Shown: positions 29,733-39,156 of the stretch, piece after piece
Position numbering within the stretch: position 1 is the stretch's first letter
Layout: every line of letters starts with the position of its first letter
NCBI GenBank assembly: GCA_965220775.1
Contig: OZ244845.1
Location: forward strand, 3,782,001 to 3,846,000
Length of the DNA: 64,000 nucleotides
Reading direction: 5' to 3'
Source of the DNA: G963664835 sp965220775
Lineage (GTDB): Bacteria; Chloroflexota; UBA6077; FW602-bin22; JBCLEL01
Translations under genes and position numbers: made by a program
Notes under the pieces: model-generated
The model's input: only the letters and a program-made list of their open reading frames with translations
The model's database searches: none
Told to the model about the DNA's origin: nothing

Positions 29733-30973
29733 TCTTTCGACGGTACCGGCGGGGGATGACGAGCGGCGAGTCGTTCCAAGGCATCGACCGCGGGTTCGGC
29801 AACCGTCGACCAATCGTAGCGCTCGACGACGGCGTCACGGCCTGCCCGGGCCAGAGAACGCCGGCCGGACTTGTCTCTCAATAAGGCGACGGCCGCGGCG
29901 GCGAATCGCTCCCCGTCGTCGGCGATTCGGATCGCCTCGCCGGGCAGGTCAATTCCCTCGCAACCGAGCGTCGTACTCAACACTGGGACCTCCATAGCCA
30001 TAGCCTGCAGTATTTTCAACCGAGCGCCTCCACCAAACCGCATCGGTACCAAAAAAAGGTCCGCTCGAGCATAATAGGATCGCTCGTCGTCGACGGCTCC
30101 AGTTACAATGATACCTTTGCCTGAGGATAATCGGCGCACTACGGGCGCCGGATCGCGCCCAACTATAAGCAGTTGGCTGCCCCCCACTTCGCGCCTGACC
30201 TGCGGCCATATTTCAGTACAGAACCAGCAGACGGCGTCCACGTTCGGCCGGTAACTCATCGTCCCGCCGAACACCAAGGTCGGGGATTTGTTTGCAGGCC
30301 GGGGCCGCGGACTGTAGTGTTCGGTGTTAACTGCGTTGGGCACTACGATGGCATCAACGCCGGCCAACCGCTCCAACGCACGTCGGTCGACGTCGCTCGC
30401 GGCGAAGATCTGATCGACCATGCGACAAACTATTTTCTCAAAGCGCCGCAACTTGGCGGACTGCAGCAACGAGTAGAGGGCAGCCGGCCATTGGCGCGGA
30501 GTCGACATTGCGATTTGGAACGCCCGCTGTTGTAGCTGGTATTCGGCGTTGTGCGCATCATAGACCAGAGCCGGACGGTTGGCCGCGCTGGGCAAGTGTG
30601 CGAGCGCTCGCCGGACTATTGAGAATAGCTCCAGCCCCTCTATCTGCAGCACTTCGTAGCGGCGCTCGGTCAGCATGCCAGTGAGGGCATCCACCATCGC
30701 CGGCGACCACATGCGTCCCACCAGATCGGGCTGGGCCGGATCGGGTAAGTGAGCCAACCGGTTGAGACGGCTTCGGCCCGTTTGAGGGACCAGCCGGCAC
30801 ATCAAGTCCAAACGAGCGAACTCGGAGGCTGATTGCTCCGGAAGAGCCTCACCGAAGGTCAGTAAGTCGGCGCCAAACCTCTGCGCGGCGGCACGGAGCA
30901 GCGGCCAGGTGCGCAGAGCATTGCCGGCAGTGGGTGGGAATGGTAGATAGGGTGTGACAAACAGCGCCCTCAT
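29729..30973 (-). CDS. GT4-type glycosyltransferase
   Basis: 414 residues. GT-B fold: MRALFVTPYLPFPPTAGNAL at the N-terminus, VYDAHNAEYQLQQRAF, IVVPNAVNTEHYSPR, LVFGGTMSYRPNVDAVCWFC and the donor-site block VPMRFGGGARLKILQAMAME followed by VPVLSTTLGCEGI. This is the pattern of group 1 transferases using NDP- or GDP-sugars. It overlaps both neighbours by 4 bases, so three genes (30970, 29729, 27990) are translationally coupled. Confidence 0.9.
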   Translation of the reverse strand: MRALFVTPYLPFPPTAGNALRTWPLLRAAAQRFGADLLTFGEALPEQSASEFARLDLMCRLVPQTGRSRLNRLAHLPDPAQPDLVGRMWSPAMVDALTGMLTERRYEVLQIEGLELFSIVRRALAHLPSAANRPALVYDAHNAEYQLQQRAFQIAMSTPRQWPAALYSLLQSAKLRRFEKIVCRMVDQIFAASDVDRRALERLAGVDAIVVPNAVNTEHYSPRPRPANKSPTLVFGGTMSYRPNVDAVCWFCTEIWPQVRREVGGSQLLIVGRDPAPVVRRLSSGKGIIVTGAVDDERSYYARADLFLVPMRFGGGARLKILQAMAMEVPVLSTTLGCEGIDLPGEAIRIADDGERFAAAAVALLRDKSGRRSLARAGRDAVVERYDWSTVAEPAVDALERLAARHPPPVPSKE

Positions 30974-32094
30974 GCCAATATTTTCCGGTAAAGGTCAAGT
31001 GTCTCGCGGGCCGCATTTTTCCAGGAGAAGCCGGCGGCACGGCGCAGGCCCTTTTGGCCCAAGTCCCGGCGCAGAATTTCGTCCTCGTGCAGCCGCATCA
31101 GAGCCGCCGACCATCCTTCTATATCATCTGGATGCACGAGCAAGCCGGCGTCGCCAACCAGCTCCGGCAATGCCGACACATTCGAGGCACAAACCGGAGT
31201 GCCGCAACTCATCGCCTCCAACACTGGCAGGCCGAAGCCCTCGTAGCGCGAGGGCATTACCAAGGCGATGGCTCCGTTCATCAAGCTGACGAGGTCCGCC
31301 TCGCTTGGCCGGATGATATGACGGACGCGACTGGCGATACCCAATTGGTCAATCGACTCGAATACCTCATCGTAGAGCCAGCCGCGCGCGCCGGCCAAAA
31401 TCAGCTCGGGCGCCGTCGCGGGCCGCTTATGTTGGTTCAAGAACTCGCCGTACGCCCGCGTCAGATTCACCAGGTTCTTGCGCGGCTCTATCGTGCCGAC
31501 GAAAAGAAAATAAGGTTTGCGGATGTCCAAGCGGTCCAGAGTTTCATCAACCGCGCGTCGATCTTCTATTGGACGAAAGACCGGAGACGACGCTTCCGGC
31601 ACAACAACAACGCGCTCTTCTTCAGCATCCGTCAGCTCGATAAGGTCCCTCTTGGTGTGATCGGAAACGCTGATAATGGCGTCGGCTTCCTTGACTGCTC
31701 GAAATATCTGGCCGTAATAGCGCCTGCTGTCTGTGGTCAGGATTTCAGGATAGCGCAGAAAGGCAAGGTCGTGGACCGTGATCACGCGCCGGCTGCGATC
31801 CATGATGCGTGCCGGGGTAATGAAATCGGGGCTGTGTAGTAGATCCAACTTGGTTAGAGCGACCTCGATCGCCAGGGACCATCGCTCCAACAGGTTGTGC
31901 GGCGGTGTTATGCAACCCACGGTCGAGAAGTCTGATTCCGACTGTGCGGGCATTAGCGACCCACGGCGAGCGGTCAGGACTACTATCTGCTCCCGCGAAA
32001 CAACCTCTGTTAGGCCGAACAAGAGGCCCAGGATATATGCACTGATACCGGCGCGTTGGTATCGGAGCAGCCGGCCGTCAATCCCTATGCGCAA
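30970..32094 (-). CDS. GT4 glycosyltransferase (mannosyltransferase-like)
   Basis: 374 residues. MRIGIDGRLLRYQRAGISAY is the typical start of WbaZ/mannosyltransferase GT4 enzymes. VHDLAFLRYPEILTTDSRRY, VSDHTKRDLIEL, PYFLFVGTIEPRKNLVNLTR and PSRYEGFGLPVLEAMSCGTP (E-x7-E donor motif) are all present. First gene of the coupled block; its 3' end overlaps the next start by 4 bases. Confidence 0.92.
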   Translation of the reverse strand: MRIGIDGRLLRYQRAGISAYILGLLFGLTEVVSREQIVVLTARRGSLMPAQSESDFSTVGCITPPHNLLERWSLAIEVALTKLDLLHSPDFITPARIMDRSRRVITVHDLAFLRYPEILTTDSRRYYGQIFRAVKEADAIISVSDHTKRDLIELTDAEEERVVVVPEASSPVFRPIEDRRAVDETLDRLDIRKPYFLFVGTIEPRKNLVNLTRAYGEFLNQHKRPATAPELILAGARGWLYDEVFESIDQLGIASRVRHIIRPSEADLVSLMNGAIALVMPSRYEGFGLPVLEAMSCGTPVCASNVSALPELVGDAGLLVHPDDIEGWSAALMRLHEDEILRRDLGQKGLRRAAGFSWKNAARETLDLYRKILA

Positions 32095-32957
32095 TACACA
32101 ACCTCGTCAGTACGCCGGCGGTGACCACGGTCCAAGACGCACTATCGTGGTACATGGTAGTTCCTGGGTCTCCAAACTTGAAGCCGGGCGGATAGGGCGT
32201 GTTTTGCGGTGTCCCACCCCCTACCCCTTGGATTCCGGCACATGTTTTCGTACCCGTAGCCCCTGCCGGCTGGTGCCGGCGCGCCAGGGTATGAAACGCC
32301 GGAGTTGTGGCTTGGTACAGCGAATTGGCACGGCGGATTCTGTTACGCCCCACCCCGACCCCAGCGGGGGACAAGCCCCCGCGCTACATTTTCTCATTCC
32401 GCCAACGGCCATCGGTCTACAATTCGGCACGTTTCGCCGGTGGAGAACCGGCATTGAGGTTGATTGGAGGGCACATCCCGGATCGGAGTCCGGGACACGC
32501 TTTCGTTCCTGTCGCTCATGCCGGCTGGTGCCGGCGCACCAGGGTATGAAAATTGGATGCATTGGTTGGTGGGAGAGTTCTAGTATCATTGCCACAACCC
32601 ACACCACCCCTGGATTCCCGCTTTCGCGAGAATGACGAGTGCGAGGGGATTCCAACGGACCCCGGCATGACGAGACCAACGGTCGTGACGGGAACCATCC
32701 ATCCCGGATCGGAGTCCGGGACATGCTTTCGTGCCAGTGACGACACCGGCGGTCTGACGGGTGCCGCCTTTTCTCCTACCAATGAGGAAAGGAGGGGCCG
32801 GATTGACATAGGGGCCCACCGGCGAGGTTAGGGCGACTGTCCCCACCCAGGACGGGTTTGAAATCCGACCCTACCGGGATCGTTGGACAGATGGGGTGCT
32901 GGCCGGGTCTGCTAGAATCCTTGGCCCCACGGGTGATGAATATCTGCCGACGATGAG
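32095..32957. repeat. Composite repeat field upstream of the polysaccharide operon and YfhO gene
   Basis: No gene supported over about 860 bases. From 32262 to 32475 it repeats the arrangement found at 22027-22250: the GCCGGCTGGTGCCGGC element, an 80-base spacer with TTGTGGCTTGGTACAGCG, and the 125-bp repeat. It also carries the CATCCCGGATCGGAGTCCGG element twice (about 32474 and 32698), another GCCGGCTGGTGCCGGC element at 32520 and a GATTCCCGCTTTCGCGAGAA hairpin near 32612. The promoters of the divergent genes must lie at its edges. Confidence 0.8.
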
Positions 32958-35192
32958 GTGTTGCGTCGCTTGTCGCATAATAGGCTCCAGAGGCGTCTGC
33001 CGGCACCGCTGGTTGACGCCGGACTGCTTGTCATTCTCGCGCTGTTGCCGCTGGCGTTCTTTTCGCAACTCCTGATCGGCGACCAAGGCGGCATCTGGAC
33101 GATTTCGCGCGGAGATTTCGACGAGCTGCACCTTCCCTACCGAGTATTCTTCGCACGCGAGGTTGCGGCCGGCGTTCTGCCATTATGGAATCCCTATGTG
33201 GCGGCGGGCCACTCCGCCCTTGGCGACCTGCAGTACGGGATTTTCTACCCGGTCTCCTGGCTGTTTGCCTTGCTGGCCGGCGAGGGCTACAACGCCGACT
33301 GGCTGGAAGTCCAGATCATTTTCCACTTCTGCCTAGCGGCGATCTTTACCTACCTGTTCGCGCGTTCGGAAATTGGCAGCCGGCTGGGATCGTTCGCCGC
33401 GGCCATAATATTCACCTTTGGCGGTTATCTGACCACCTTTCCGGTCACGCAGCTAGTAGTGCTGCAAGTCTCCACCTGGCTGCCGTTAGCACTGCTTACC
33501 GCCCGCCTGGCGGCGAGCCATCGTTCGCCGGCACTCGCCATAGGCACCGGCCTGATATTGGCAGTGGCAACCACTGGGGGACACCCACAGACCATTTTCT
33601 ATATCTATCTGCTGACGGCCGCGTACCTGGTTGCTTCCTGCGCCAGCCGAGGAAGCTGGCAACTGGGGATAGGTCTATCCGCGATCACGCTGACCAGCGG
33701 GTTCGCAGTCTCGGCTCCGCAGCTTCTGCCGGCGTTCCGGCAGCTGAGTCTGACCGACCGCACTGACGTCAGCTACGAGTTTCTCAGCGCGGGGTTCCGT
33801 CCGGCCGAGCTGGCCGGCCTGTTCTTGTCGCCGCTTGCCGGCGGTGACACGCTCTACCACGGCCTGGCGACACTGGCGTTGGTAGGTCTTACCCTGACGT
33901 TCCGAAGACAGCCGGTGTTGGCGAGATTCTGGGCGGTCGTAGCGGCAGTAGCATTGATCGATTCGCTTGGTGGCTCCACATTTATGCAGGGGTTCCTGAG
34001 CCTTGTGACGCCGCTCTTCAAGTTCCGTCAACACGAACGCGCAACCCTGTTCGTCGCAATTGCACTGGCAATTCTTGCCGGCCACGCGGTAGCGTATCTG
34101 TCGACGAAGCGGGCGGGTCGACGATCCTGGGCCGGAGTATCGTACGCGTTCTTTGGAATGGCCGGACTCGCCCTCGCTGTTGGCATCGCCGCGATTCTGT
34201 CGGCCAAGGGAAGCGGGCTGGCCGGCCAAGCGTTCATGTCCGTTCTCTTCGCGGCACTGGCCGGGATCACAGCGATCCAAGCGGGGTTGGGCATTATTCC
34301 CAGGCAGGCGGCGGTCTTGGCGCTGATCTTGATACTGGGACTGGACCTTTTCACTCATAACTGGGAGCGCGACCGGCTGCGGACGGCGGAACCCTACTAT
34401 CCGGCTTCCGACAGGGTGGTGTCGTTCCTGGACTCGGCGCTATCGGAGTATGACGCACCCTATCGCATTGCATCGGAGGGATTGCTGATCGGCGACGGCA
34501 ACGCGGGCGCGCTTTGGCAACTGCCTGACATCGTTGGCAATAGTCCCTTGGAAACTCGAGTCTTTCATTCCATGACAGAAGACCTGCCCGAGCTGATCTA
34601 TTGGAGGTTATGGGCGGTGCGCTACATGGTCACGGAGCGCTCGCTCGACCACCCGGCGGTCGAAAAGCTGTACGACGTCGAAGGGCGTCAAATCTACGAG
34701 CTGAAGCAAAAATGGCGAAACGAGCCGGCCTGGTTTGCCGACCGGATCAATTTCGCGCCCAGCGACCGACGGGCTATCGGCATCCTGAAGGAGAGTGATC
34801 CGAAGCGACGCGCGGTCATCCACGAGCAGGTCGAGCAGCCGGCGCAACCGGCGGAGAGTTGGGGGGTCACCTGGCTGCCGGCCAGCGTCAACGAGCGCAA
34901 TCTGCTGGTGTATACGGACGTGGACAGCTGGCTAGTCGTGAGCCAATCGTACCATCCGGATTGGCGGGCATACGTCGATGGAGCGCCGGCAAACATCGCG
35001 CGGGTGAATCTCGGTCTGACAGGGGTGCTGGTGCCGGCCGGAGCGCACGCGGTATCGATGCGATACGAGTCGCGGGATTTAGCAATTGGGGTATTGATAG
35101 CGTCTGTGGATGGGGCGCTGGCGCTGACCGTGATCGTGGGCGAGTTTATAGTCCGGCGCCGGCGGAGCCGGATGTCGGAGGACCGGCGGTAG
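32958..35192 (+). CDS. YfhO-like multi-pass membrane protein
   Basis: 744 residues. About twelve membrane segments in the first 460 residues (for example VDAGLLVILALLPLAFFSQL and AAIIFTFGGYLTTFPVTQLV), with an N-terminal extracytoplasmic loop containing FHLPYR-like DELHLPYRVFFAREVAAGVL, PLWNPYVAAGH and GDLQYGIFYPVSWL, hallmarks of YfhO/GT-C type proteins. A soluble beta-rich C-terminal domain (about 480-720) and a last helix follow. YfhO proteins are GT-C-related and thought to transfer sugars to lipoteichoic acid or other envelope glycans. The start is GTG; an overlapping ATG at 32953 is out of frame. Transcribed away from the glycosyltransferase block. Confidence 0.82.
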   Translation: MLRRLSHNRLQRRLPAPLVDAGLLVILALLPLAFFSQLLIGDQGGIWTISRGDFDELHLPYRVFFAREVAAGVLPLWNPYVAAGHSALGDLQYGIFYPVSWLFALLAGEGYNADWLEVQIIFHFCLAAIFTYLFARSEIGSRLGSFAAAIIFTFGGYLTTFPVTQLVVLQVSTWLPLALLTARLAASHRSPALAIGTGLILAVATTGGHPQTIFYIYLLTAAYLVASCASRGSWQLGIGLSAITLTSGFAVSAPQLLPAFRQLSLTDRTDVSYEFLSAGFRPAELAGLFLSPLAGGDTLYHGLATLALVGLTLTFRRQPVLARFWAVVAAVALIDSLGGSTFMQGFLSLVTPLFKFRQHERATLFVAIALAILAGHAVAYLSTKRAGRRSWAGVSYAFFGMAGLALAVGIAAILSAKGSGLAGQAFMSVLFAALAGITAIQAGLGIIPRQAAVLALILILGLDLFTHNWERDRLRTAEPYYPASDRVVSFLDSALSEYDAPYRIASEGLLIGDGNAGALWQLPDIVGNSPLETRVFHSMTEDLPELIYWRLWAVRYMVTERSLDHPAVEKLYDVEGRQIYELKQKWRNEPAWFADRINFAPSDRRAIGILKESDPKRRAVIHEQVEQPAQPAESWGVTWLPASVNERNLLVYTDVDSWLVVSQSYHPDWRAYVDGAPANIARVNLGLTGVLVPAGAHAVSMRYESRDLAIGVLIASVDGALALTVIVGEFIVRRRRSRMSEDRR

Positions 35193-35417
35193 CAGCCCTC
35201 CGAAGGGCCGGAGAGTGATGGTTGGGCCGGCTCCCGCCGAGAGTCGAAAGAGGAAACTTTAGCGCTGAGGCTCGTCCCCAGCCGTGTCAACGCCGCCCAG
35301 CAGGGACCGCCGGCCGGCGTCCCAACAACCACCAACGTCACCGCGGGGCGATTCGCGAATCGCCCTGGGTGGGTTAGTCGACCACGGTCGTCAACCCCGC
35401 TGGCCACCAATGCAACC
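35193..35417. repeat. Intergenic stretch with a perfect 20-base palindrome
   Basis: GGGCGATTCGCGAATCGCCC at 35346-35365 is a perfect palindrome; an almost identical copy sits at 17791-17810. Nothing else recognisable is seen between the YfhO gene and the brnTA promoter. Confidence 0.7.
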
Positions 35418-35458
35418 TTGGCTTCAAGTGTTGCAATATGTATAATCATATGCATAAT
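35418..35458 (+). promoter_or_regulatory. Promoter and candidate operator of brnTA
   Basis: A sigma-70-like pair TTGGCT (35418-35423) and TATAAT (35441-35446) is spaced by 17 bases, 19 bases before the GTG. Two direct repeats ATATGTATAAT (35436-35446) and ATATGCATAAT (35448-35458) cover the -10 with 12-base phasing, as expected for ribbon-helix-helix repressors such as BrnA. Confidence 0.65.
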
Positions 35459-35465
35459 ATGAGCC

Positions 35466-35735
35466 GTGCGATTCATCTGGCACGAACCCAAACGGCAAGC
35501 CAATCTGAATAAGCATGGGATTGATTTCGTCGACGCAACCCATGTCTTCGCCGGGCCGACGTTTACGTTTGAAGACGATCGCGCGGACTACGGCGAACAG
35601 CGTTGGATCACGCTTGGGCTGTTGGGCGAGAAGGTCATAGTGACCGTGCATACCGAAACTGAAGATCAAATCCGTGTAGTTTCCATGCGAGAGGCAGACA
35701 ATGATGAACAATCTCTCTTCTTCACCAACCTCTGA
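35466..35735 (+). CDS. brnT: BrnT-type ribonuclease toxin
   Basis: 89 residues, start GTG. Matches BrnT: FIWHEPKRQANLNKHGIDFV at the N-terminus (W-x-x-x-K-x-x-x-N-x-x-KHG), a central DYGEQRWITLGLLG strand and RVVSMREAD near the end. BrnT toxins are RelE-fold ribonucleases that arrest growth. The gene overlaps brnA by 35 bases; this toxin-first order is standard for the module. Confidence 0.9.
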   Translation: MRFIWHEPKRQANLNKHGIDFVDATHVFAGPTFTFEDDRADYGEQRWITLGLLGEKVIVTVHTETEDQIRVVSMREADNDEQSLFFTNL

Positions 35736-36009
35736 CAATCGGGACGAGTATCCCAAAGTCACACAAGCGGACTTGGACCGTGCGACATTCCGCGTAGGAC
35801 TTAAGCCGGCTCCCCGCAAGCAACGAATCACGATCTCGCTGGATACCACCGTCATCGAGTATTTCAAAGCGAAGGCCGGCGAGCGCGGCTATCAGACCCT
35901 GATTAACGAGACCTTGCGGCAGGCGAAGGAACGCGAAGACTTAGAAGGCACATTGCGGCGAGTCATCCGCGAGGAATTGCGTAGCGAAACCCGCGAAAGC
36001 AACACCTGA
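35701..36009 (+). CDS. brnA: BrnA-type antitoxin
   Basis: 102 residues beginning at one of two adjacent ATGs (35701 or 35704). The C-terminal half is the BrnA ribbon-helix-helix region: RITISLDTTVIEYFKAKAGE followed by GYQTLINETLRQA. The N-terminal half with YPKVTQADLDRATFRVGLKP wraps the toxin in known BrnTA complexes. It should repress the upstream promoter. Confidence 0.9.
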   Translation: MMNNLSSSPTSDNRDEYPKVTQADLDRATFRVGLKPAPRKQRITISLDTTVIEYFKAKAGERGYQTLINETLRQAKEREDLEGTLRRVIREELRSETRESNT

Positions 36010-36478
36010 CAAAAGCGTCCCGGCGACAGTTGCTCCGCAATACTCGACTTTCGTCTCTATGGCCCGTCGAGGACCTACGCCGGCTACGTCTTCGGCACCT
36101 TCCGCATAATCCAGCGACAGGATGAAACCCAACTCGGCCGGCACCGCACCCATGGCCTCATCCTCGCCTAGATGAACGCCTCCGCCGCCGGCGACGTGGA
36201 GACGGTCGTCGCGGTGTAGGCGGGCCGGCCCGACGCCCATGGCTGGGGACATGCCCCAGCGCTGCGGGATTCACGCACACCCTCGAGTCGGAGCATGGAG
36301 CCGGCTTAGACCCCCTCCGCACCCCCTGGATTCCGGCACCGTATCGGGGTACGGGACATGCTTCCGCCGGAGTGACCGGGCCGGCCGGCGGGTGAATTCG
36401 AGTAAGATTCTCTATTGAGAGAAACACAGCTGTTCGGCAATCCATGTTTGAGGCAACACGCGAGGAGGTAGAGCAACT
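36010..36478. other. Intergenic stretch: unidentified open frame, then repeats
   Basis: The minus strand is open from 36252 to inside brnA (104 codons), with an orderly GGVHLGEDEAMG and ELGFILSLDYAEG segment, but I cannot assign a family and the frame has no ribosome site. It may be a relic. From 36238 the sequence carries GCTGGGGACATGCCCCAGCG, a degenerate GGATTCCGGCACCGTATCGG element and CATGCTTCCGCCGGAGTGAC, members of the interspersed repeat families. Confidence 0.5.
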
Positions 36479-37384
36479 ATGCGGATAGCTTCGATATCCC
36501 AGGCCGGCGGTCCGGTTGTCGGGATCCAGATAGGGGAGCAATGGATCGACTTTTCGGCCGCGTTGCAGACCTACCGACTCGTCACGACCCGCGTCCAGGA
36601 GCCGCTCATCACGACCACATATGAGCTGCTGCGGCGGGGTCTCTTCACAGCATCGTCGTTCCAAGAGGTCGCCGACTTTCTCGATAGGCATGCCATGGCC
36701 GATGCGTTCCGGATCGAGGACCCTGTCAAGCTGTTGGCCCCGCTAGGTCCGGGCAATTTCATCGGCATCGGACACCAGTATCCGCCAAAGCCGCGTCCGC
36801 GAACCCCAGGCGTGTTCGCAAAGCTATCTTCTTCGATCATTGGGCCGGCGGACAAGATCCGGGTGATCAAGGGCACCGTGGAGTACCTGCCGGAGATCGA
36901 ACTGGCGCTCGTGATTGGGAAGACAGGCAAGAACCTCGACGAGGAGCAGGCGAAAGAGCTGATTGCCGGCTATACCATCGTCAACGACGTCAGCCTGTAC
37001 GGAGTGACGGCGCCAGACGGGGAGCCGGCCAATATCCAGGGGACGGCGATGGCCAAGGGTGGCGATACCCAGGGACCCTGCGGCCCATGGATAGTCACGC
37101 CGGATGAAATCGGAGCGGAGCCGGTGCACCTGGACATGGAGATGAAGGTGAACGGGGCGGTCGTTCAAACGGGCAATACCGGCGACCTGCTGTGGAAAAT
37201 TCCCGAGTCTATAGCCTTCATATCGCAGTACATCACCTGGGAGCCGGGGGACCTGTTGACTACCGGAATGGGACCGGTGGAGCCGAACTTCGAGCGCATC
37301 CTCAGGCCGGGAGACGTGGTTGAGGGATGGATCGAGAATATTGGTAACATTCGCAACGTGGTGGTTGACGCGGACGAACTCTGA
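36479..37384 (+). CDS. Fumarylacetoacetate hydrolase (FAH) family protein
   Basis: 301 residues, AGGAGG 12 bases before the ATG. C-terminal FAH fold: IGIGHQYPPKP, then the metal-binding acidic set VEYLPEIELALVIGKTG (two Glu) and IVNDVSLYGVTA (Asp), and late GDLLTTGMGPVE with DVVEGWIENIGNIRN. These enzymes hydrolyse or decarboxylate 2-oxo diketo acids in aromatic or sugar-acid catabolism. The NVDVS-type RD pair is slightly unusual (NDVSLYGVT in place of NDVSARD). Exact substrate unknown; no pathway neighbours. Confidence 0.87.
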   Translation: MRIASISQAGGPVVGIQIGEQWIDFSAALQTYRLVTTRVQEPLITTTYELLRRGLFTASSFQEVADFLDRHAMADAFRIEDPVKLLAPLGPGNFIGIGHQYPPKPRPRTPGVFAKLSSSIIGPADKIRVIKGTVEYLPEIELALVIGKTGKNLDEEQAKELIAGYTIVNDVSLYGVTAPDGEPANIQGTAMAKGGDTQGPCGPWIVTPDEIGAEPVHLDMEMKVNGAVVQTGNTGDLLWKIPESIAFISQYITWEPGDLLTTGMGPVEPNFERILRPGDVVEGWIENIGNIRNVVVDADEL

Positions 37385-37927
37385 GCGCGGTCGTCCCAAT
37401 CGTCCACGCTGGCCGGTGCCGGCACACCAAGGTATGAAGATTTGGGGCATCGGGTGGTGGAGGTGTTTGCGGGTGATTTTCCACCCATACACCACCCCTT
37501 CTGGATTCCGGCCTTCGCCGGAATGACGATTGGGGGGCCGGATTGACGAAGGGATGCCGCGAATGGCGAATGAGAGACTGCCGGAGCGGTCTATTTTAAT
37601 AGCAATGACGAATTGAGGCGACGGCGTGACGAAGGGGCGCCGCGAACGTTTGGTCAGAGGTTACTTGAGCTGTCCATCCCGGATCGTAGACCGGGACATG
37701 CTTTCGTACCAAGTTAGGGAGTCATAGAACTCGCGAACCCCCGGCAAAGTTTGCTGGACGCCGGCAACGCGATAACCAGCGATTAAATGAATGTAAAGTG
37801 TCTGCTGGCGGAGTATACCCCTCTGGCTAGGCGTGTCGGTCGGTGCTATATTTCCAATTGAGTCATATCGTGCGGCGTCGATACTTGGGCGTCGTCCTGT
37901 GTTGTGTCAACCTGACGGAGAAATCAA
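37385..37927. repeat. Intergenic repeat field before the S41 protease
   Basis: No gene seen. It holds a TGGCCGGTGCCGGCACACCA element with AGGTATGAAG at about 37410-37440, a GGATTCCGGCCTTCGCCGGA hairpin at about 37502-37529, and a CATCCCGGATCGTAGACCGG element with CATGCTTTCGTACCAA at 37674-37712. The last 200 bases are free of repeats and must contain the promoter for the protease gene. Confidence 0.7.
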
Positions 37928-39145
37928 TTGCCTAACATTGCTCGCGTGCTGATCCTGTTGGTGGCCCTGTTCGCCGTGTCGACCGGTAGCTATTACGCGG
38001 GATTGCAGCAGGTTCTGGGTGGGCGAGAGATCGCTCCAGATCCAGAGATACAGTCTGAATTCAAGATTTTCTGGGAGGCGTGGGAACTGGTAGAGAGCGA
38101 ATACGTCGACGAATCAACTGTAGACCAGCGGGAGATGACCTATGGCGCGATCAAGGGAATGCTCTCTTCGCTGGAGGATGCAAACACCAGGTTCTCGGAT
38201 CCGGTCGATGCGGTACACGTAGAGGAACACATACGCGGCTCCTTTGAGGGTATCGGCGTGCGAGTGGAAATGCGGGATGGACATCTCACGGTGGTTGCCC
38301 CGCTGGAGGACTCACCCGGCGAAAAAGCCGGACTTCGCGGCGGCGACATTATCAGCAAGGTTGACGGTACGGATATCGGCAGTCTCAGTCTCGGCGAATC
38401 AGTGCGACTGATTCGCGGTCCGCGAGGGACCAAGGTTGTGCTGACTATTGTCCGTGCCGGCCAGCCGCCATTCGATGTCGAGATCGAACGAGCCGAGATC
38501 AAGTTGCGCTCCGTGCGGGGGGAGATGCTTGGCGACATTGCTTACCTGAAGATCAACAACTTCAATGCCACCTCGCCCGATCAACTCACCAGCACAATGC
38601 AAGAGCTACTAGCCCAAGAACCTGTCGGATTGATTCTGGATCTACGCAACAATCCAGGCGGCTTACTGTCATCCGCGGTCCACGTTACCAGTCAATTCCT
38701 GAGCGGCGGCGTAGTACTCCGTGAAGAGCGGAGAGACGCGGAACCTCAAGTGTTCGCGGTGCAATCAGGCGGCATAGCGACCGAAATACCGATGGTAGTC
38801 CTGGTGAACAGTGGCAGCGCCAGCGCGTCCGAGATCGTGGCCGGGGCTCTACAAGACACCGGGCGTGCCGTCCTCATCGGCGAAAAGACCTATGGCAAGG
38901 GTACTGTCCAGACGCTCAACCGTCTCAGCGACGGCTCAATACTACACCTCACGATCGCCCGCTGGTCAACGCCCGACGACCGCCTGATCGAGAAGGTAGG
39001 GTTGGAGCCGGACATAGCAATAGAGCTGACGGATGACGACCGGGCATCGGATCGGGATCCTCAGCTCGAGGGGGCGAAGCAGCACCTGCGCTCGGTGGTG
39101 GCTACCGGGGCGGTGAGCGCCAGCTCCTCTCCAGCCAAGTCCTGA
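37928..39145 (+). CDS. C-terminal processing protease (S41A, CtpA/Prc type)
   Basis: 405 residues, start TTG with CGGAGAAA just upstream. An N-terminal hydrophobic segment (5-25) exports or anchors the enzyme. The PDZ domain spans about 97-180 (GIGVRVEMRDG, GLRGGDIISKVDG). The tail-specific protease domain has LDLRNNPGGLL near 238-247, the serine region SASASEIVAG at about 297-306 and the catalytic Lys324 in TYGKGTVQT. Such proteases trim envelope protein C-termini and can degrade ssrA-tagged or misfolded exported proteins. It starts a run with the hotdog protein and smpB. Confidence 0.93.
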   Translation: MPNIARVLILLVALFAVSTGSYYAGLQQVLGGREIAPDPEIQSEFKIFWEAWELVESEYVDESTVDQREMTYGAIKGMLSSLEDANTRFSDPVDAVHVEEHIRGSFEGIGVRVEMRDGHLTVVAPLEDSPGEKAGLRGGDIISKVDGTDIGSLSLGESVRLIRGPRGTKVVLTIVRAGQPPFDVEIERAEIKLRSVRGEMLGDIAYLKINNFNATSPDQLTSTMQELLAQEPVGLILDLRNNPGGLLSSAVHVTSQFLSGGVVLREERRDAEPQVFAVQSGGIATEIPMVVLVNSGSASASEIVAGALQDTGRAVLIGEKTYGKGTVQTLNRLSDGSILHLTIARWSTPDDRLIEKVGLEPDIAIELTDDDRASDRDPQLEGAKQHLRSVVATGAVSASSSPAKS

Positions 39146-39156
39146 GAATTGCCAGA

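Noticed and set aside
35941..36252. A complete gene on the minus strand
   Set aside because: No ribosome site, overlaps brnA and has no recognised family; listed only as an unresolved stretch.
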